From contig NZ_JANURN010000007.1 in assembly GCF_030249855.1 (NCBI RefSeq), positions 47,285 through 111,284 on the forward strand: 64,000 nt of DNA. Direction: 5' to 3'. Every line of letters begins with the position of its first letter. Positions within the stretch are counted from its first letter, which is position 1. The notes beneath the pieces are model-generated. The model made no database searches. It had not been told where the DNA came from and worked only from the letters and a program-made list of their open reading frames with translations. The position numbers and the translations under genes are program-made. Positions 22,892-32,005 of the stretch are shown piece after piece. This DNA comes from Helicobacter_B zhangjianzhongii (GTDB lineage Bacteria; Campylobacterota; Campylobacteria; Campylobacterales; Helicobacteraceae).

Positions 22892-25429
22892 TTATCGTGG
22901 GTTGGGATATTGTAGCATAACTCTGCTAGCAAAGATTGCTTGCCCAAAGGCTATACCCCCATCATTGCAAGGCACAAGCGTGTGGTAGCTGTATGTAATG
23001 CCGCTTTCTTTTAGCATTGATCCTAAAATCTCGCATAAAAGCTTGTTTTGAAACACACCCCCACTTAGCCCCACGCGTGTGCCATCTGCTATGATCCTTA
23101 GGGCAAAGGATTTGGCTATATGGGCTAGAGTGTAGAGAAATTTATAGGCGATATGCGCCTTTGTGGCAAAAGTGGATTCTAGGGTAGATTCTTGGGTGGC
23201 AAAGCTAGATTCTAGGGCAAGGGCATCATCACAAATTGCAGCGATCATCTCCTGCCATTGGATAATGCCAGAATGCGTGATTGTATAGGGATAGGGGTCT
23301 TTGGTAGGTGCTTCTTGCGCTATGGATTCTAGCAGTGCGCCTGCTTGCCCTTGATAGGTGATAGAATCCACCAGCCCTAGCAAATGCGCCACGCCATCGA
23401 TGAGCCTGCCCACCGAGCTTGTCGTATGCCCCACAGGTGGCTTTAGCTCTGCTAGGGCGATGAGCGGTGGCTCTAAGATCTGCTCATAGCGTGCTATCAT
23501 CGCGCTATGCCCTGCGCACTTTGCTAGGATATAGGCGATCCTTTTAGGCTCTGTGATAGCTCTCTCTCCGCCAAGCAGAGCAAAGGGCATAAAATGCCCC
23601 ACTCGCGCAATCTCCCTACAATCCCCAAGCAAAAACTCTCCCCCCCAGATACTCCCATCTGCCCCAAGCCCGCTCCCGTCCCATACAATGCTCAAAATCC
23701 GCTCTGTTTCATCGCGTGCCATTTCGCCCCAGATCGCGCAGTGATGGGCGTGGTGGTGATAGAGACTAAGATGTGTGGCACTATGCTCTTTGGCGAGATT
23801 GTGGGCTAGGGTGGTTGTCTCAAAGCGGGGGTGTGTATCGCTTATGATAAGCGTGGGGGCTGGGATATGGGGCAAGAAGACAGAGAGATTATCTTCTAAA
23901 CGCGCTAGAGATTTAGGGCTTTGCAAGCTGCCCAGATAGGGCGTTAGGATAGCGTGTGTGGCAGTGGCTAGAGTGGGGGTGATCTTCTCTCCTGCGCCTA
24001 GGGCGATGATACTTCTAGAATCTAGGGGGGCAGTGTTTGTGCAGGGCAGGGGCGTGATATGTGGGGTCTGCCCTCTTGCTAGGCGGATAGGGCGGATTTG
24101 CGAGTCGATGTAACGCACGATAGAATCATCAATGCCGTGCAAAATCTCTCTGTCAATATCTAGCACATAAGGCGTGATATGCGCTAGGCTTGCGGCTTCT
24201 TGGGCGGTGGTGATGATAGGCTGGCTTTCTAGATTGGCACTTGTGTAGATGATGGGATTGGGGAAAATATCTAGCAAGAGGTGGTGTAAGGGGGTGTTGG
24301 CAAGCACAATACCGATAGTGTTTAGTTCGGGCTTTTGGGGTTTTGGCGTTGGCTTTGCTTTGGATTTTATGCGTGCTAGCACAATCGGCGCAGCAAGCGA
24401 AGTAAGCGCATCTTCTTCCTCCTTGCACAAGTCCGCTAGCTCTCGCGCTTGCGCTAAGTTTTTACACATTATCGCAAAGGGCTTGTGTGGTCGATTTTTG
24501 CGCTCTCTTAGGCGCGCTATGGCTTGCTCATTTGCACTATCGCAAATAAGCGCAAACCCCCCAAGCCCCTTGATACACACGATCTCCCCTTGAGCCAAAA
24601 GCCTAGCGCATAGCTCAATGCCCGCATAATCCCTAGCAAGCACGCTATTTGTCCTAGAATCCACCAGCCTAAGCTCGATACTACAAGCATTGCACGAAAT
24701 GGGCTGGGCGTGGTAGAAGCGGCTGCTTGGCGTGCGGAAGTCCTGCTTGCAAGCAGCACACAAGGGGAAGTCTCTCATACTCGTGCGCGCTCTGTCATAG
24801 GGCAGGGAGTCGATAATGCTATATCTCGCGCCGCAGTTGGTGCAAGCACAGAGGTGGTAGTGGTAGAAGCGTGAGGTGGGGGAGAAAATCTCTTGCAAGC
24901 AGTCATTGCAAGTCGCGCTATCAGTGGGGATAGTGGGGAGTGTGGGGCTAATGCTAGGCGAATTGGGCGAGTGATTAGGCAAATGATTAGGCGAGCAAGA
25001 GGATAGATGTGTGGATAGATACGAGGGCAAAATGTGAAATGTCGCTTGCAAGGCGGAGAGATCAATAGCAGCTAGGCTTGGGATTATTGAAAAAGCCTTA
25101 TATAAAGGATAGATAGCAATATGGCTAATGGAAGCAAGCGCAGGGAGCTTAGGGAGCAAGCTATCAAGCAAGCGCATACTAGATTCTAGTGCGCTAGGAT
25201 CTAGCAAGGCAGTCGCACACGGCAAGGTAGTCGCACACGGATAGAAGCGGACAAGGCGCATAGGCTTAATGGCTCTTAGCTTTAGGTGTTTTTTTGGGCT
25301 TATAAGGACAATGGCATTGCTATGGTCGTTATACACCCCTCCACACAGCCCAAGCTCTGTGGCAGTGCGATACACAAGCGGGCGGAATCCCACGCCCTGC
25401 ACCACTCCGCAAAATCGCAAAACTACCAT
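22892..25429 (-). CDS. hypF: Carbamoyltransferase HypF (hydrogenase maturation)
   Basis: 845-residue enzyme that makes the cyanide ligands of [NiFe]-hydrogenase from carbamoyl phosphate, passing the group to HypE. Domains in order: acylphosphatase (VVLRFCGVVQGVGFRPLVY, residues 1-70), two zinc fingers (CNDC...CTNC and CAAC...CNAC, about 170-250), a YrdC-like domain (about 270-430, KGLGGFALICDS) and a Kae1-like domain (YHHHAHHCAIWGEM, DGSGLGADGSIW, GLSGGVFQN). Length is about 80-100 more than usual: extra low-complexity near residues 145-165 (NHLPNHSPNSPS), a PTPKPQKP segment and an ALESSFATQESTLESTF segment, the latter two resembling repeat modules. Active-site motifs look intact. Confidence 0.95.
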   Translation of the reverse strand: MVVLRFCGVVQGVGFRPLVYRTATELGLCGGVYNDHSNAIVLISPKKHLKLRAIKPMRLVRFYPCATTLPCATALLDPSALESSMRLLDSLLPKLPALASISHIAIYPLYKAFSIIPSLAAIDLSALQATFHILPSYLSTHLSSCSPNHLPNHSPNSPSISPTLPTIPTDSATCNDCLQEIFSPTSRFYHYHLCACTNCGARYSIIDSLPYDRARTSMRDFPLCAACKQDFRTPSSRFYHAQPISCNACSIELRLVDSRTNSVLARDYAGIELCARLLAQGEIVCIKGLGGFALICDSANEQAIARLRERKNRPHKPFAIMCKNLAQARELADLCKEEEDALTSLAAPIVLARIKSKAKPTPKPQKPELNTIGIVLANTPLHHLLLDIFPNPIIYTSANLESQPIITTAQEAASLAHITPYVLDIDREILHGIDDSIVRYIDSQIRPIRLARGQTPHITPLPCTNTAPLDSRSIIALGAGEKITPTLATATHAILTPYLGSLQSPKSLARLEDNLSVFLPHIPAPTLIISDTHPRFETTTLAHNLAKEHSATHLSLYHHHAHHCAIWGEMARDETERILSIVWDGSGLGADGSIWGGEFLLGDCREIARVGHFMPFALLGGERAITEPKRIAYILAKCAGHSAMIARYEQILEPPLIALAELKPPVGHTTSSVGRLIDGVAHLLGLVDSITYQGQAGALLESIAQEAPTKDPYPYTITHSGIIQWQEMIAAICDDALALESSFATQESTLESTFATKAHIAYKFLYTLAHIAKSFALRIIADGTRVGLSGGVFQNKLLCEILGSMLKESGITYSYHTLVPCNDGGIAFGQAIFASRVMLQYPNPR

Positions 25430-25449
25430 AGCAAACCACCACAGCTACA

Positions 25450-26862
25450 TCAGTAAAGCTGCATACTCACGCAATGCAAGCTGCCGTGCCACTCAATGAG
25501 CGTGCGAGCATTGACCCCTAGCACTGCTCTATCAGGCAAGGCTGCTTGGAGCAGCTGCAAGGCTTGCGTGTCGTTTGGGTCATTATAGAGCGGCACAAGC
25601 AGCGCACCATTGACAAAGAGAAAATTCGCATAGCTAGCAGGCAGCCGCTCGCCACTCTCATCATAAATCGCGCTCACAAAAGGCAGGCGGCAGAGTGTAT
25701 AAGGGCTACCATCAGCTTGCCTAAAGGCTAGGATCTCTTGCTCCATTGCTTGCAGGGCGTGGTAGTGAGGGTCGCTCTCATCATCGCAGCTAATGTAGGC
25801 GATCGTATCTGGGGCTATGAAGCGTGCTAGCATATCGATATGGCTATCAGTATCATCGCCTTGTAAAAAGCCATTTTCTAGCCATAGCACGCGCGTTGCC
25901 CCTAAGGTGTGGCAGAGGGTGGATTGTATCTCTGCTTTGGTGTAGGTGGGGTTGCGGTTTGGCTCTAGCAGGCAGGTGGTGGTAGTAAGGATCGTGCCTA
26001 AGCCATCAGTATCAATGCTCCCGCTCTCTAAGATAAAGGGGATCGACTCTAGCGGAGATGACCCTAGCGCGCCGAGATGATGTAGGGATTTGGTGATTTG
26101 GTTGTCAAAATTGCTGGGGTATTTTAGCCCCCAGCCGTTGAAGTGAAAATCTAGCAAGAGGTTTTGCTTAGAGTCCATTACTTCACAGGTAATCACCCCA
26201 AAATCTCTCGCCCAAGTATCGTTTGTCGGCACAAAGGCTAGCGTGATGTGGGGAGTAAGTGTGTATGTGGTGTAGGGCGTGAGTGGGGGTATATCTGTGC
26301 CAAAGTGCTGGCATAGCACCGCTAGCCCTTGTGTATCGTGCGTATCTATGCACACAAGCACGCGCTCAAAGGCGATAATGGATTCTATGATGTGTAAAAA
26401 GCACTGCCTTGCTTGGTCTATCTTGCTTGCCCAATCGCTCCTAGTATGTGGAAATGCAAGTAAGATGGAAGATTGCTGCTCCCACTCTGCTTTAAGTCGT
26501 AGTTTGAACTTTTTTTGAGCAGTGTGCTTGGCTTGGTTTTCTAAAGAAACTGCGCGTTGCTTGTTTTCTAAAAAAGCTACGCTTGGCGATTTTTCGGCAT
26601 TGTTTAAAAAAGTGGATTCTAGGTTGTGCGTTTTTTGTGTGTTATTTGTATGGATTGCCACGCCTTGCTGTCGCAAGGCTCGCAATGACAATAAAAGGGC
26701 GTTTGCACTAGAATCCACTTTTTCTAAAGAAGCTACGCGTTGCGATGAGAAAACAAGCAACGCGCTCGGCGCAAGCCGATGTTTCTTTAGTAAAGCCCAA
26801 TCCCTCCCAAGCAAAGCCCAATCCCCCCTAGAATCCTTATTTTTACAGACAGCTTGCTCCAT
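25450..26862 (-). CDS. aguA: Agmatine deiminase with repeat-derived N-terminal extension
   Basis: Agmatine deiminase (PPAD family) makes N-carbamoylputrescine, an entry to polyamine synthesis. The catalytic domain starts at LRLKAEWEQQSSILLAFPH (about residue 125) and includes NDTWARDFG, FNGWGLKYPSN, GDDTDSHIDMLARF and the closing HGSLHCVSMQLY with the nucleophilic cysteine. H. pylori's homologue begins almost directly at that point. Here the ATG at 26862, 6 bases after AAGGAG, is followed by about 120 codons of repeat mosaic, so the elements entered just after the native start. No later in-frame start codon was found before the catalytic domain, so the extension must be translated (or the enzyme is not made). 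Confidence 0.9.
   Translation of the reverse strand: MEQAVCKNKDSRGDWALLGRDWALLKKHRLAPSALLVFSSQRVASLEKVDSSANALLLSLRALRQQGVAIHTNNTQKTHNLESTFLNNAEKSPSVAFLENKQRAVSLENQAKHTAQKKFKLRLKAEWEQQSSILLAFPHTRSDWASKIDQARQCFLHIIESIIAFERVLVCIDTHDTQGLAVLCQHFGTDIPPLTPYTTYTLTPHITLAFVPTNDTWARDFGVITCEVMDSKQNLLLDFHFNGWGLKYPSNFDNQITKSLHHLGALGSSPLESIPFILESGSIDTDGLGTILTTTTCLLEPNRNPTYTKAEIQSTLCHTLGATRVLWLENGFLQGDDTDSHIDMLARFIAPDTIAYISCDDESDPHYHALQAMEQEILAFRQADGSPYTLCRLPFVSAIYDESGERLPASYANFLFVNGALLVPLYNDPNDTQALQLLQAALPDRAVLGVNARTLIEWHGSLHCVSMQLY
26520..26850. repeat. Repeat mosaic in the 5' part of aguA
   Basis: Contains three or four TTTCTTTAGAAA-type words (near 26530, 26560, 26725, 26785), two GTGGATTCTAG words (26618, 26707), family A copy 2 (26651-26690) and a CGCTCGGCGCAAGCCGATG hairpin near 26767. 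Read in frame on the minus strand. Confidence 0.9.
26651..26690. repeat. Hairpin repeat family A, copy 2
   Basis: TGGATTGCCACG ... CTCGCAATGACA with internal hairpin CCTTGC-tgtc-GCAAGG. It is read on the strand opposite to copies 3-5, giving LRALRQQGVAIH. Confidence 0.92.
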
Positions 26863-26897
26863 AATTCTCCTTATAAACAAGGCAAGTATTAGGCGAT

Positions 26898-26903
26898 ATT
26901 GTA
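26898..26903 (-). promoter_or_regulatory. Probable -10 box for aguA
   Basis: Minus-strand TACAAT 36 bases before the aguA ATG, preceding the AAGGAG ribosome-binding site at about 26869-26874. Motif and position only. Confidence 0.45.
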
Positions 26904-26961
26904 GCAAAGCGCGGTGCGATTTTTGGCGCGGTTTTAAAGAAAAAGCTAGGAAAGCTTTTGT

Positions 26962-26967
26962 TACAAT
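26962..26967 (+). promoter_or_regulatory. Probable -10 box for dnaB
   Basis: TACAAT 31 bases before the dnaB ATG, with AAGGA 6 bases before the start. Divergent from the aguA promoter about 60 bases away. Confidence 0.45.
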
Positions 26968-26997
26968 CTGCTCTTTATTAGACTCTTAAGGACAAGT

Positions 26998-28494
26998 ATG
27001 AAGCACGATGATACAAGTGTGTATCTACTCAATGTCGAGCGAGGGCTTATCGCGGCATTTTTGTTTGATGAAGAGATTTTTACACAAGTGCAAGATAGCC
27101 TTGTGGTGGGGGACTTTTTGTTTGCCCAGCATCAAAAGATCATCGAAATAGCCCTAGAGCTAAAGCTCCAAAATCTCCCCATAAATGCCGAGTTTGTCGC
27201 CTCTAGGATCAAAGCTAGCAAAATCAGTGAAGAAGACTTCGCCCATATCATCGCCACAAGCCCTATCGCCAATGTCTCTGCCTATATCAAAGAGATAAAA
27301 ACCGCTTCTATCAAACGCCAGCTCGCCTCTCTTGCGAGCAAGATCGCCGCACGCACAAGTGATGTAAGCATTGAGAGTGATGTGCTGCTTGATGAGATTG
27401 AGCGCGAGATGTATGCGATCTCTTCAAAGAGTGCGCATACAGAGTTCCAAAGCGTGCGCAATGTGATTGATAGCACACTCCAAGAGATAGAGGAGATGAA
27501 AAGGCGCGATTCTAATGGTCTTGTGGGCGTGGATACGGGCTTTTCTAAGCTTAATGACTATACCACGGGATTTCGCGCAGGCGAGCTTATCATCATCGCC
27601 GCACGCCCTGCTATGGGGAAAACAACGCTATTTTTAAATATGATCCAGCACACACTTAATCGCGGCGGTGCAGTAGCAATCTTTAGCCTAGAAATGCCCG
27701 CTACGCAGCTGATGTTTCGTATGCTCTCTTCTCTCACTTCTATCCCCTTGCAGGATTTGCGGCAAGGCAATATCGATGACATAGGCTTAAGCAAGCTTAC
27801 AGAAACAACCCAAATGCTCCTTACAAAATCGCTCTATATCGATGATGGCAGCTCGCTTACCATAGCCCAGCTACGCTCCAAGCTGCGCAAGCTTAAATCC
27901 CAAGTCCCAAGCCTACAAGTCGCTGTGGTGGATTATCTCCAGCTTATGCGAGGTGGTGGGGGCAGAAGCGATAGTGCAAGACACGAGGAGGTGAGTGAAA
28001 TCTCGCGCGGGCTAAAGACGCTTGCAAGGGATTTAGAAATCCCCATCATCGCGCTATCCCAAGTGAGTAGGGCGGTGGATTCTAGGGAGGATAAACGCCC
28101 GCAGCTCTCTGATCTAAGAGAGTCAGGATCAATCGAGCAAGATGCCGATGTGGTGCTGTTTTTATACAGAGAAGATGTGTATGCCATTAGCACGCTGCGC
28201 AACAATATAGAAAAAATCCAAAACAACCCAAAAGATGAGCAAAAAGACAGAGAGAGTCTAAAAAAGCTCCAAGTAAAGCTTGAAGAGCTGCGCACAAAGA
28301 GTATCGAGCCAGCAGAAATCATCATCGCTAAAAACCGCAATGGCGAGACAAAAACCATTAGAATCCAATTTAATAAGCCCTTTATCCGCTTTGAAGATGT
28401 GGCAAGTGGGGCGCGTGAGCTTCCCTATGAGGCTACGCAAGCCAAAATCGATGTGTCTCCAGATGTAGCTCCTGTGCAAGTTGTGCCAATTTGA
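26998..28494 (+). CDS. dnaB: Replicative DNA helicase DnaB
   Basis: 498-residue hexameric replication helicase. The N-terminal DnaB domain (residues 1-130, YLLNVERGLIAAFLFDEE) is followed by a linker helix and the RecA-like motor with Walker A ARPAMGKTT (about 203-211), Walker B VVDYLQLM and the DLRESGSIEQDADV segment near the arginine finger. Length is normal. A repeat word appears only as VDSRED near residue 360. Followed 15 bases later by comEC, the order found in H. pylori. Confidence 0.97.
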   Translation: MKHDDTSVYLLNVERGLIAAFLFDEEIFTQVQDSLVVGDFLFAQHQKIIEIALELKLQNLPINAEFVASRIKASKISEEDFAHIIATSPIANVSAYIKEIKTASIKRQLASLASKIAARTSDVSIESDVLLDEIEREMYAISSKSAHTEFQSVRNVIDSTLQEIEEMKRRDSNGLVGVDTGFSKLNDYTTGFRAGELIIIAARPAMGKTTLFLNMIQHTLNRGGAVAIFSLEMPATQLMFRMLSSLTSIPLQDLRQGNIDDIGLSKLTETTQMLLTKSLYIDDGSSLTIAQLRSKLRKLKSQVPSLQVAVVDYLQLMRGGGGRSDSARHEEVSEISRGLKTLARDLEIPIIALSQVSRAVDSREDKRPQLSDLRESGSIEQDADVVLFLYREDVYAISTLRNNIEKIQNNPKDEQKDRESLKKLQVKLEELRTKSIEPAEIIIAKNRNGETKTIRIQFNKPFIRFEDVASGARELPYEATQAKIDVSPDVAPVQVVPI

Positions 28495-28509
28495 GCATAG
28501 TCCAACCAA

Positions 28510-29820
28510 ATGGCGCAAAAGACCAAAGGCTCACCTTATGTCATCGCGCTTTTTTCGCCTAGGCAGTGGGTGGTAGCATATCTTGTGCTGTTTGTGCTGC
28601 TGCTAGGGCGTGTGGGGCTTGAGTATTATCAATACTTGCAGCTACCCTTTGCCGCGCCCAAAGAGCTAGAAGCCATCGTGCAAGCCCAATATACAAAGAC
28701 CAAAAACAACGCGACATATTTTGTGCTAAAGCTTAGATATAACGCCCATACACTCTACACCACTTCTAAAGAAGATCTAAAGCCCCTGCAAGGGCGCAGC
28801 GTGCGGATCTATGGCAAAATGGGGAGGGATTGTAGCTTTGTGCAGTATTTACAAAGCTGCTTTTTCTTAAACTTTTCTCTAGCGACTCTGCCCAATAGGC
28901 ACAATACGCAGCCTTTAGTCGATGCGATTTATACGCAGCATACAAATCCTATGCACGCAAGCTTATTTAGCACGCTGTTTTTTGCCACGCCGCTAGATAA
29001 ATCGTGGCGTGAAGTGAGCAATAAGCTAGGGCTAGCGCATATTTTTGCTATTAGTGGATTCCACTTGGGGATCATTTCCTTTGTGCTTTTTGCCTTGCTA
29101 GCACCGCTATATCGCGCGGTGCAAAGGCGGTATTGTAGCTATCGCAATGAGATCTATGACCTAGGCTTGCTTGTGCTGCTAGCACTTTTTGGATATTTGC
29201 TTGTGCTAGATTTTGCACCTTCGTTTTTGCGGGCGTTTGTTATGGCGTGTATGGGCTATGTGCTGTATATTTCAGGCTTGCAGATTGTAAGCTTTGCTAT
29301 GTTGGCATTTGTGGGCGTGGCGTGTGTGGTGCTATTTCCTAGCGTGGCGTTTAATCGTGGGTTTATCTTATCAATGGCTGGGGTGTTTTATATCTTTTTG
29401 TTTGTGCGCTATGTCCATATTTCTGGCTCGTGGCTTAGGCTAGGTGTGCAGATTCTAGGGCTTAATTGCGCGGTGTTTTTGAGTATTATGCCTATTGTGC
29501 ATTACTTTTTCCCATATTTTTCGCTCTATCAATGTGTCTCAATCCCCATAAGCATTGCTTTTGTGGTGATTTTCCCGCTTGTGGTGGGCTTGCATAGTGT
29601 GGGCTTGGGCGGGGTGTTTGATAGGATTTTAGATGTTGTGCTTGCGTGGCAGATCCCGTATATAGAGGTTTATACACCGCTGTGGTTTTTGGGCTTGTAT
29701 GTGGGGGTAAGTGCTTTGGCGATGATCACGCGCTATGGGTATTATGCGCTGCTTAGTTTGGCGGTGGGATTTTATGGGTATTGTGCATATAGGCTATATT
29801 TGGGAATGCCTTTTGCTTAG
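28510..29820 (+). CDS. comEC: ComEC/Rec2-family DNA uptake channel
   Basis: 436-residue polytopic membrane protein, the inner-membrane channel through which transforming single-stranded DNA enters. The competence-domain core is LGLAHIFAISGFHLGIISFVL, with the conserved H/SGxH-like signature, followed by about six membrane segments (LLVLDFAPSFLRAFVMA, GVFYIFLFVRYVHI and others). Size matches the short H. pylori form, without the C-terminal metallo-beta-lactamase domain of Bacillus ComEC. Its presence means the organism plausibly takes up DNA, relevant to the GTGGATTCTAG word. Confidence 0.88.
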   Translation: MAQKTKGSPYVIALFSPRQWVVAYLVLFVLLLGRVGLEYYQYLQLPFAAPKELEAIVQAQYTKTKNNATYFVLKLRYNAHTLYTTSKEDLKPLQGRSVRIYGKMGRDCSFVQYLQSCFFLNFSLATLPNRHNTQPLVDAIYTQHTNPMHASLFSTLFFATPLDKSWREVSNKLGLAHIFAISGFHLGIISFVLFALLAPLYRAVQRRYCSYRNEIYDLGLLVLLALFGYLLVLDFAPSFLRAFVMACMGYVLYISGLQIVSFAMLAFVGVACVVLFPSVAFNRGFILSMAGVFYIFLFVRYVHISGSWLRLGVQILGLNCAVFLSIMPIVHYFFPYFSLYQCVSIPISIAFVVIFPLVVGLHSVGLGGVFDRILDVVLAWQIPYIEVYTPLWFLGLYVGVSALAMITRYGYYALLSLAVGFYGYCAYRLYLGMPFA

Positions 29821-29853
29821 TTTGGCAGAAATTAGCAAGCTTGGGAGTGTTGT

Positions 29854-30534
29854 GTGCAAAGAGTAGTGAGTATGCTAAGTAGCGTGGTATTTGGGGTGTT
29901 TTTGCTGGGCTGTGCGAGCAATCTTATAGAGATGAAATATACTTCTTCAATCCAGCAAGGCTATGGATTTACTATCAATGCCCCTGTGATAATCACCGCC
30001 CACAAAGGCGATTTGCTCGCTGCTTCGTATATACCCTTTATCAAGCAGACATTAGAAATGCGCGGATTTAACTCCCTATACACACAAGGACAGATCCCAG
30101 AAAAATCTGCCCGCAATATCATCTATGTGAGTTTGGTCAAAGTGATGAGAAGCTATCCAAGCTCTAGCGTGCAGTATATCCCTTCAAAAATGATCGATCG
30201 CTCCGCGTGCTTCAACTATGATGGAATGTATTATTGCAGGGAGCAGACTTATCCTATCATCACAGGCTATACCACCTCGCTCAATCTTTTTACAGAATAT
30301 CACTTCATTATGGATTGGTATGATAACTATATGAAAAAGCGGATTTTATATGTCGATGGCTCTATCCAAGATGGCGCGTGTATTTATGAGGGAATCTATC
30401 AAGATCTAATCCAGCACACAATCTCTAGGATCGACTTTAGCAGGGGCGAGAGCTATAGCTATAGCGCACCGCTGTCTTATTATAATTTCAACTGCCTAAT
30501 TAGCCGCACAAAAATGCTTGGCACAAAGAAATAG
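29854..30534 (+). CDS. Predicted outer-membrane lipoprotein, function unknown
   Basis: 226 residues with a short signal peptide and lipobox FLLGC (cysteine at about residue 20) followed by ASNL. The mature part is Tyr/Ser-rich and beta-like (IITGYTTSLNLFTEYHFIMDWYDNYMKKR) with three later cysteines (Cys-Phe-Asn-Tyr near 128, Cys 137, Cys near 180). GTG start at 29854 gives a basic residue before the hydrophobic stretch; an ATG at 29872 would give an N-terminus lacking it, so GTG is preferred. I do not recognise the family. It follows comEC after 33 bases and may share its transcript. Confidence 0.6.
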   Translation: MQRVVSMLSSVVFGVFLLGCASNLIEMKYTSSIQQGYGFTINAPVIITAHKGDLLAASYIPFIKQTLEMRGFNSLYTQGQIPEKSARNIIYVSLVKVMRSYPSSSVQYIPSKMIDRSACFNYDGMYYCREQTYPIITGYTTSLNLFTEYHFIMDWYDNYMKKRILYVDGSIQDGACIYEGIYQDLIQHTISRIDFSRGESYSYSAPLSYYNFNCLISRTKMLGTKK

Positions 30535-30725
30535 GCTTATCTAGCTTCCTATCACTCGGGGCTTGCTATCGCTTGTATTATGGATCGTAGAGGCAAGCAG
30601 CCAAAGCCTAAGCACCAAACCTAGAATCCACTTTATGGATTATTACGCGCCTTTGTGTGGTGATGTTTGGGTTGCGCTTTTACAGAATCTTTACAAAAGG
30701 GCTTAGAGTTTTTACACGGCGGGGC

Positions 30726-30731
30726 TATAAT
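30726..30731 (+). promoter_or_regulatory. Probable -10 box for pstC
   Basis: TATAAT 28 bases before the ATG at 30759, with AAAGG between. It lies inside the longer open frame that begins at 30657, which argues for the downstream start. Confidence 0.55.
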
Positions 30732-30758
30732 CGCACAAAGCTCACACAAAGGCACCTT

Positions 30759-31880
30759 ATGCCAAAAGCCAAATCATCAGCCAGAAAAATCCAAGTCCAA
30801 TTCCACCTAGCCCAGCGCAATTACAAGCGCATTATTAAGCGTATGCGCACAAGCTTGCTTGATCCCCTTGATCCCATAGAGGCTACCGCGCAAGCTCCAG
30901 CTACTTCTGCTACTCAAGACCTTGCGCCTACACAAGCATTTGTGCAATCGTGCAAGCAGCTTTTGCGCACAATTAGGGCAAAGGCGTTGCGTGGGATTGC
31001 CGTTGTGCTAGAGATGCCCTATAAGCACGAAGCGCGTGTGGCGTGCCTAGAGTTTGTGATGAGCGTGCTTTTTGCCTTTTGCGCACTTTTGTGTGTGGTG
31101 GCGGTGCTTGCGATTTGCTTTTTTCTCTTTGGTAAGGCGGTGCCTACGATTATGGAAGTGGGGGTGTGGGACTTCTTGCTAGGTGATAGGTGGATGCCTA
31201 CAAGTGAAGTCTTTGGGATTTTCCCGATGATTATCGGCAGCCTGCTTGTAAGTGTGCTATCAGTGATTATGGGGGCGGCTGTTGGCGTGCTAAGTGCGGT
31301 GTATCTCGCGTATTTTTGTAAGCAAAGTATGCTAAGGATTCTCACTCCTTGCGTGGAGCTACTTGCTGGGATACCATCGATTGTGTATGGATTTTTTGGG
31401 CTTGTTGTGTTGGTGGAGTTTGTGGATTTTTTCGCTGATAATGGTGGGAAAGGCTTGCTGACAGCAAGTCTCTTGCTAGCGATTATGATTTTGCCCACGA
31501 TTATTTTAATCTCTAAAACAAGCATAGAAGCCGTGCCAAAATCCTACTATGAAGGTGCCATAGCCCTTGGGGCGAGCAAGGAGAGAGCGGTGTTTTTTGT
31601 CGTGCTAAAGGCGGCTAGAAGTGGGATTCTAGCGAGTATCGTGCTAGGTATGGGGCGTGCGATTGGCGAGGCTATGGCGGTTATCATTGTCGCAGGCAAT
31701 CAACCCCTAATCCCAGAATCCATAACCGATGGCGTGCGCACGCTAACGACAAATATCGTTATGGAGCTAGGCTATGCAGAGGGCTTGCACCGCGATGTGC
31801 TTATCGCTTGTGGGGTGGTGCTATTTGCCTTTATTTTGCTGCTTAATCTTTGCTTCCGCGCTGTTGCAAAGAGATTGTAG
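30759..31880 (+). CDS. pstC: Phosphate ABC transporter permease PstC (lone)
   Basis: High-affinity phosphate import permease. About 110 N-terminal residues are basic and non-conserved, then the permease begins at LEFVMSVLFAFCALLCVVAVL; diagnostic segments are VWDFLLGDRWMP, FGIFPMIIGSLLVS, ELLAGIPSIVYGFFGL (EAA-type loop precursor), YYEGAIALGASKERAVFFVVLK (EAA loop) and GRAIGEAMAVIIVAGN. 373 residues from the preferred start against about 300 usual. pstA, pstB and pstS normally follow in an operon; here repeat sequence and the opposite-strand pseB follow, so the operon is absent or split. Confidence 0.88.
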   Translation: MPKAKSSARKIQVQFHLAQRNYKRIIKRMRTSLLDPLDPIEATAQAPATSATQDLAPTQAFVQSCKQLLRTIRAKALRGIAVVLEMPYKHEARVACLEFVMSVLFAFCALLCVVAVLAICFFLFGKAVPTIMEVGVWDFLLGDRWMPTSEVFGIFPMIIGSLLVSVLSVIMGAAVGVLSAVYLAYFCKQSMLRILTPCVELLAGIPSIVYGFFGLVVLVEFVDFFADNGGKGLLTASLLLAIMILPTIILISKTSIEAVPKSYYEGAIALGASKERAVFFVVLKAARSGILASIVLGMGRAIGEAMAVIIVAGNQPLIPESITDGVRTLTTNIVMELGYAEGLHRDVLIACGVVLFAFILLLNLCFRAVAKRL

Positions 31881-32005
31881 GCAGAGAGGGATTTGGTCTT
31901 GAGTAGGCATTCCGCAGATTTTGGGGATTCTAAAAGGGATTCGGCTTTACTAAAGAAACTTGCTTGCGTGTTGTCGCATTGCCTACCCAAGACTGAATCG
32001 CTCCG
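31881..32005. repeat. Repeat cluster between pstC and pseB
   Basis: Holds a GTAGGCATTCCGCAGATTTT word, a TTTACTAAAGAAAC word and, reversed, the CAGTCTTGGGTAGGCAATGCG word seen near 9857. The flanks GGTCTTGAGTAGGCA and TGCCTACCCAAGACT are inverted repeats enclosing the rest. It lies between converging pstC and pseB. Confidence 0.8.
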
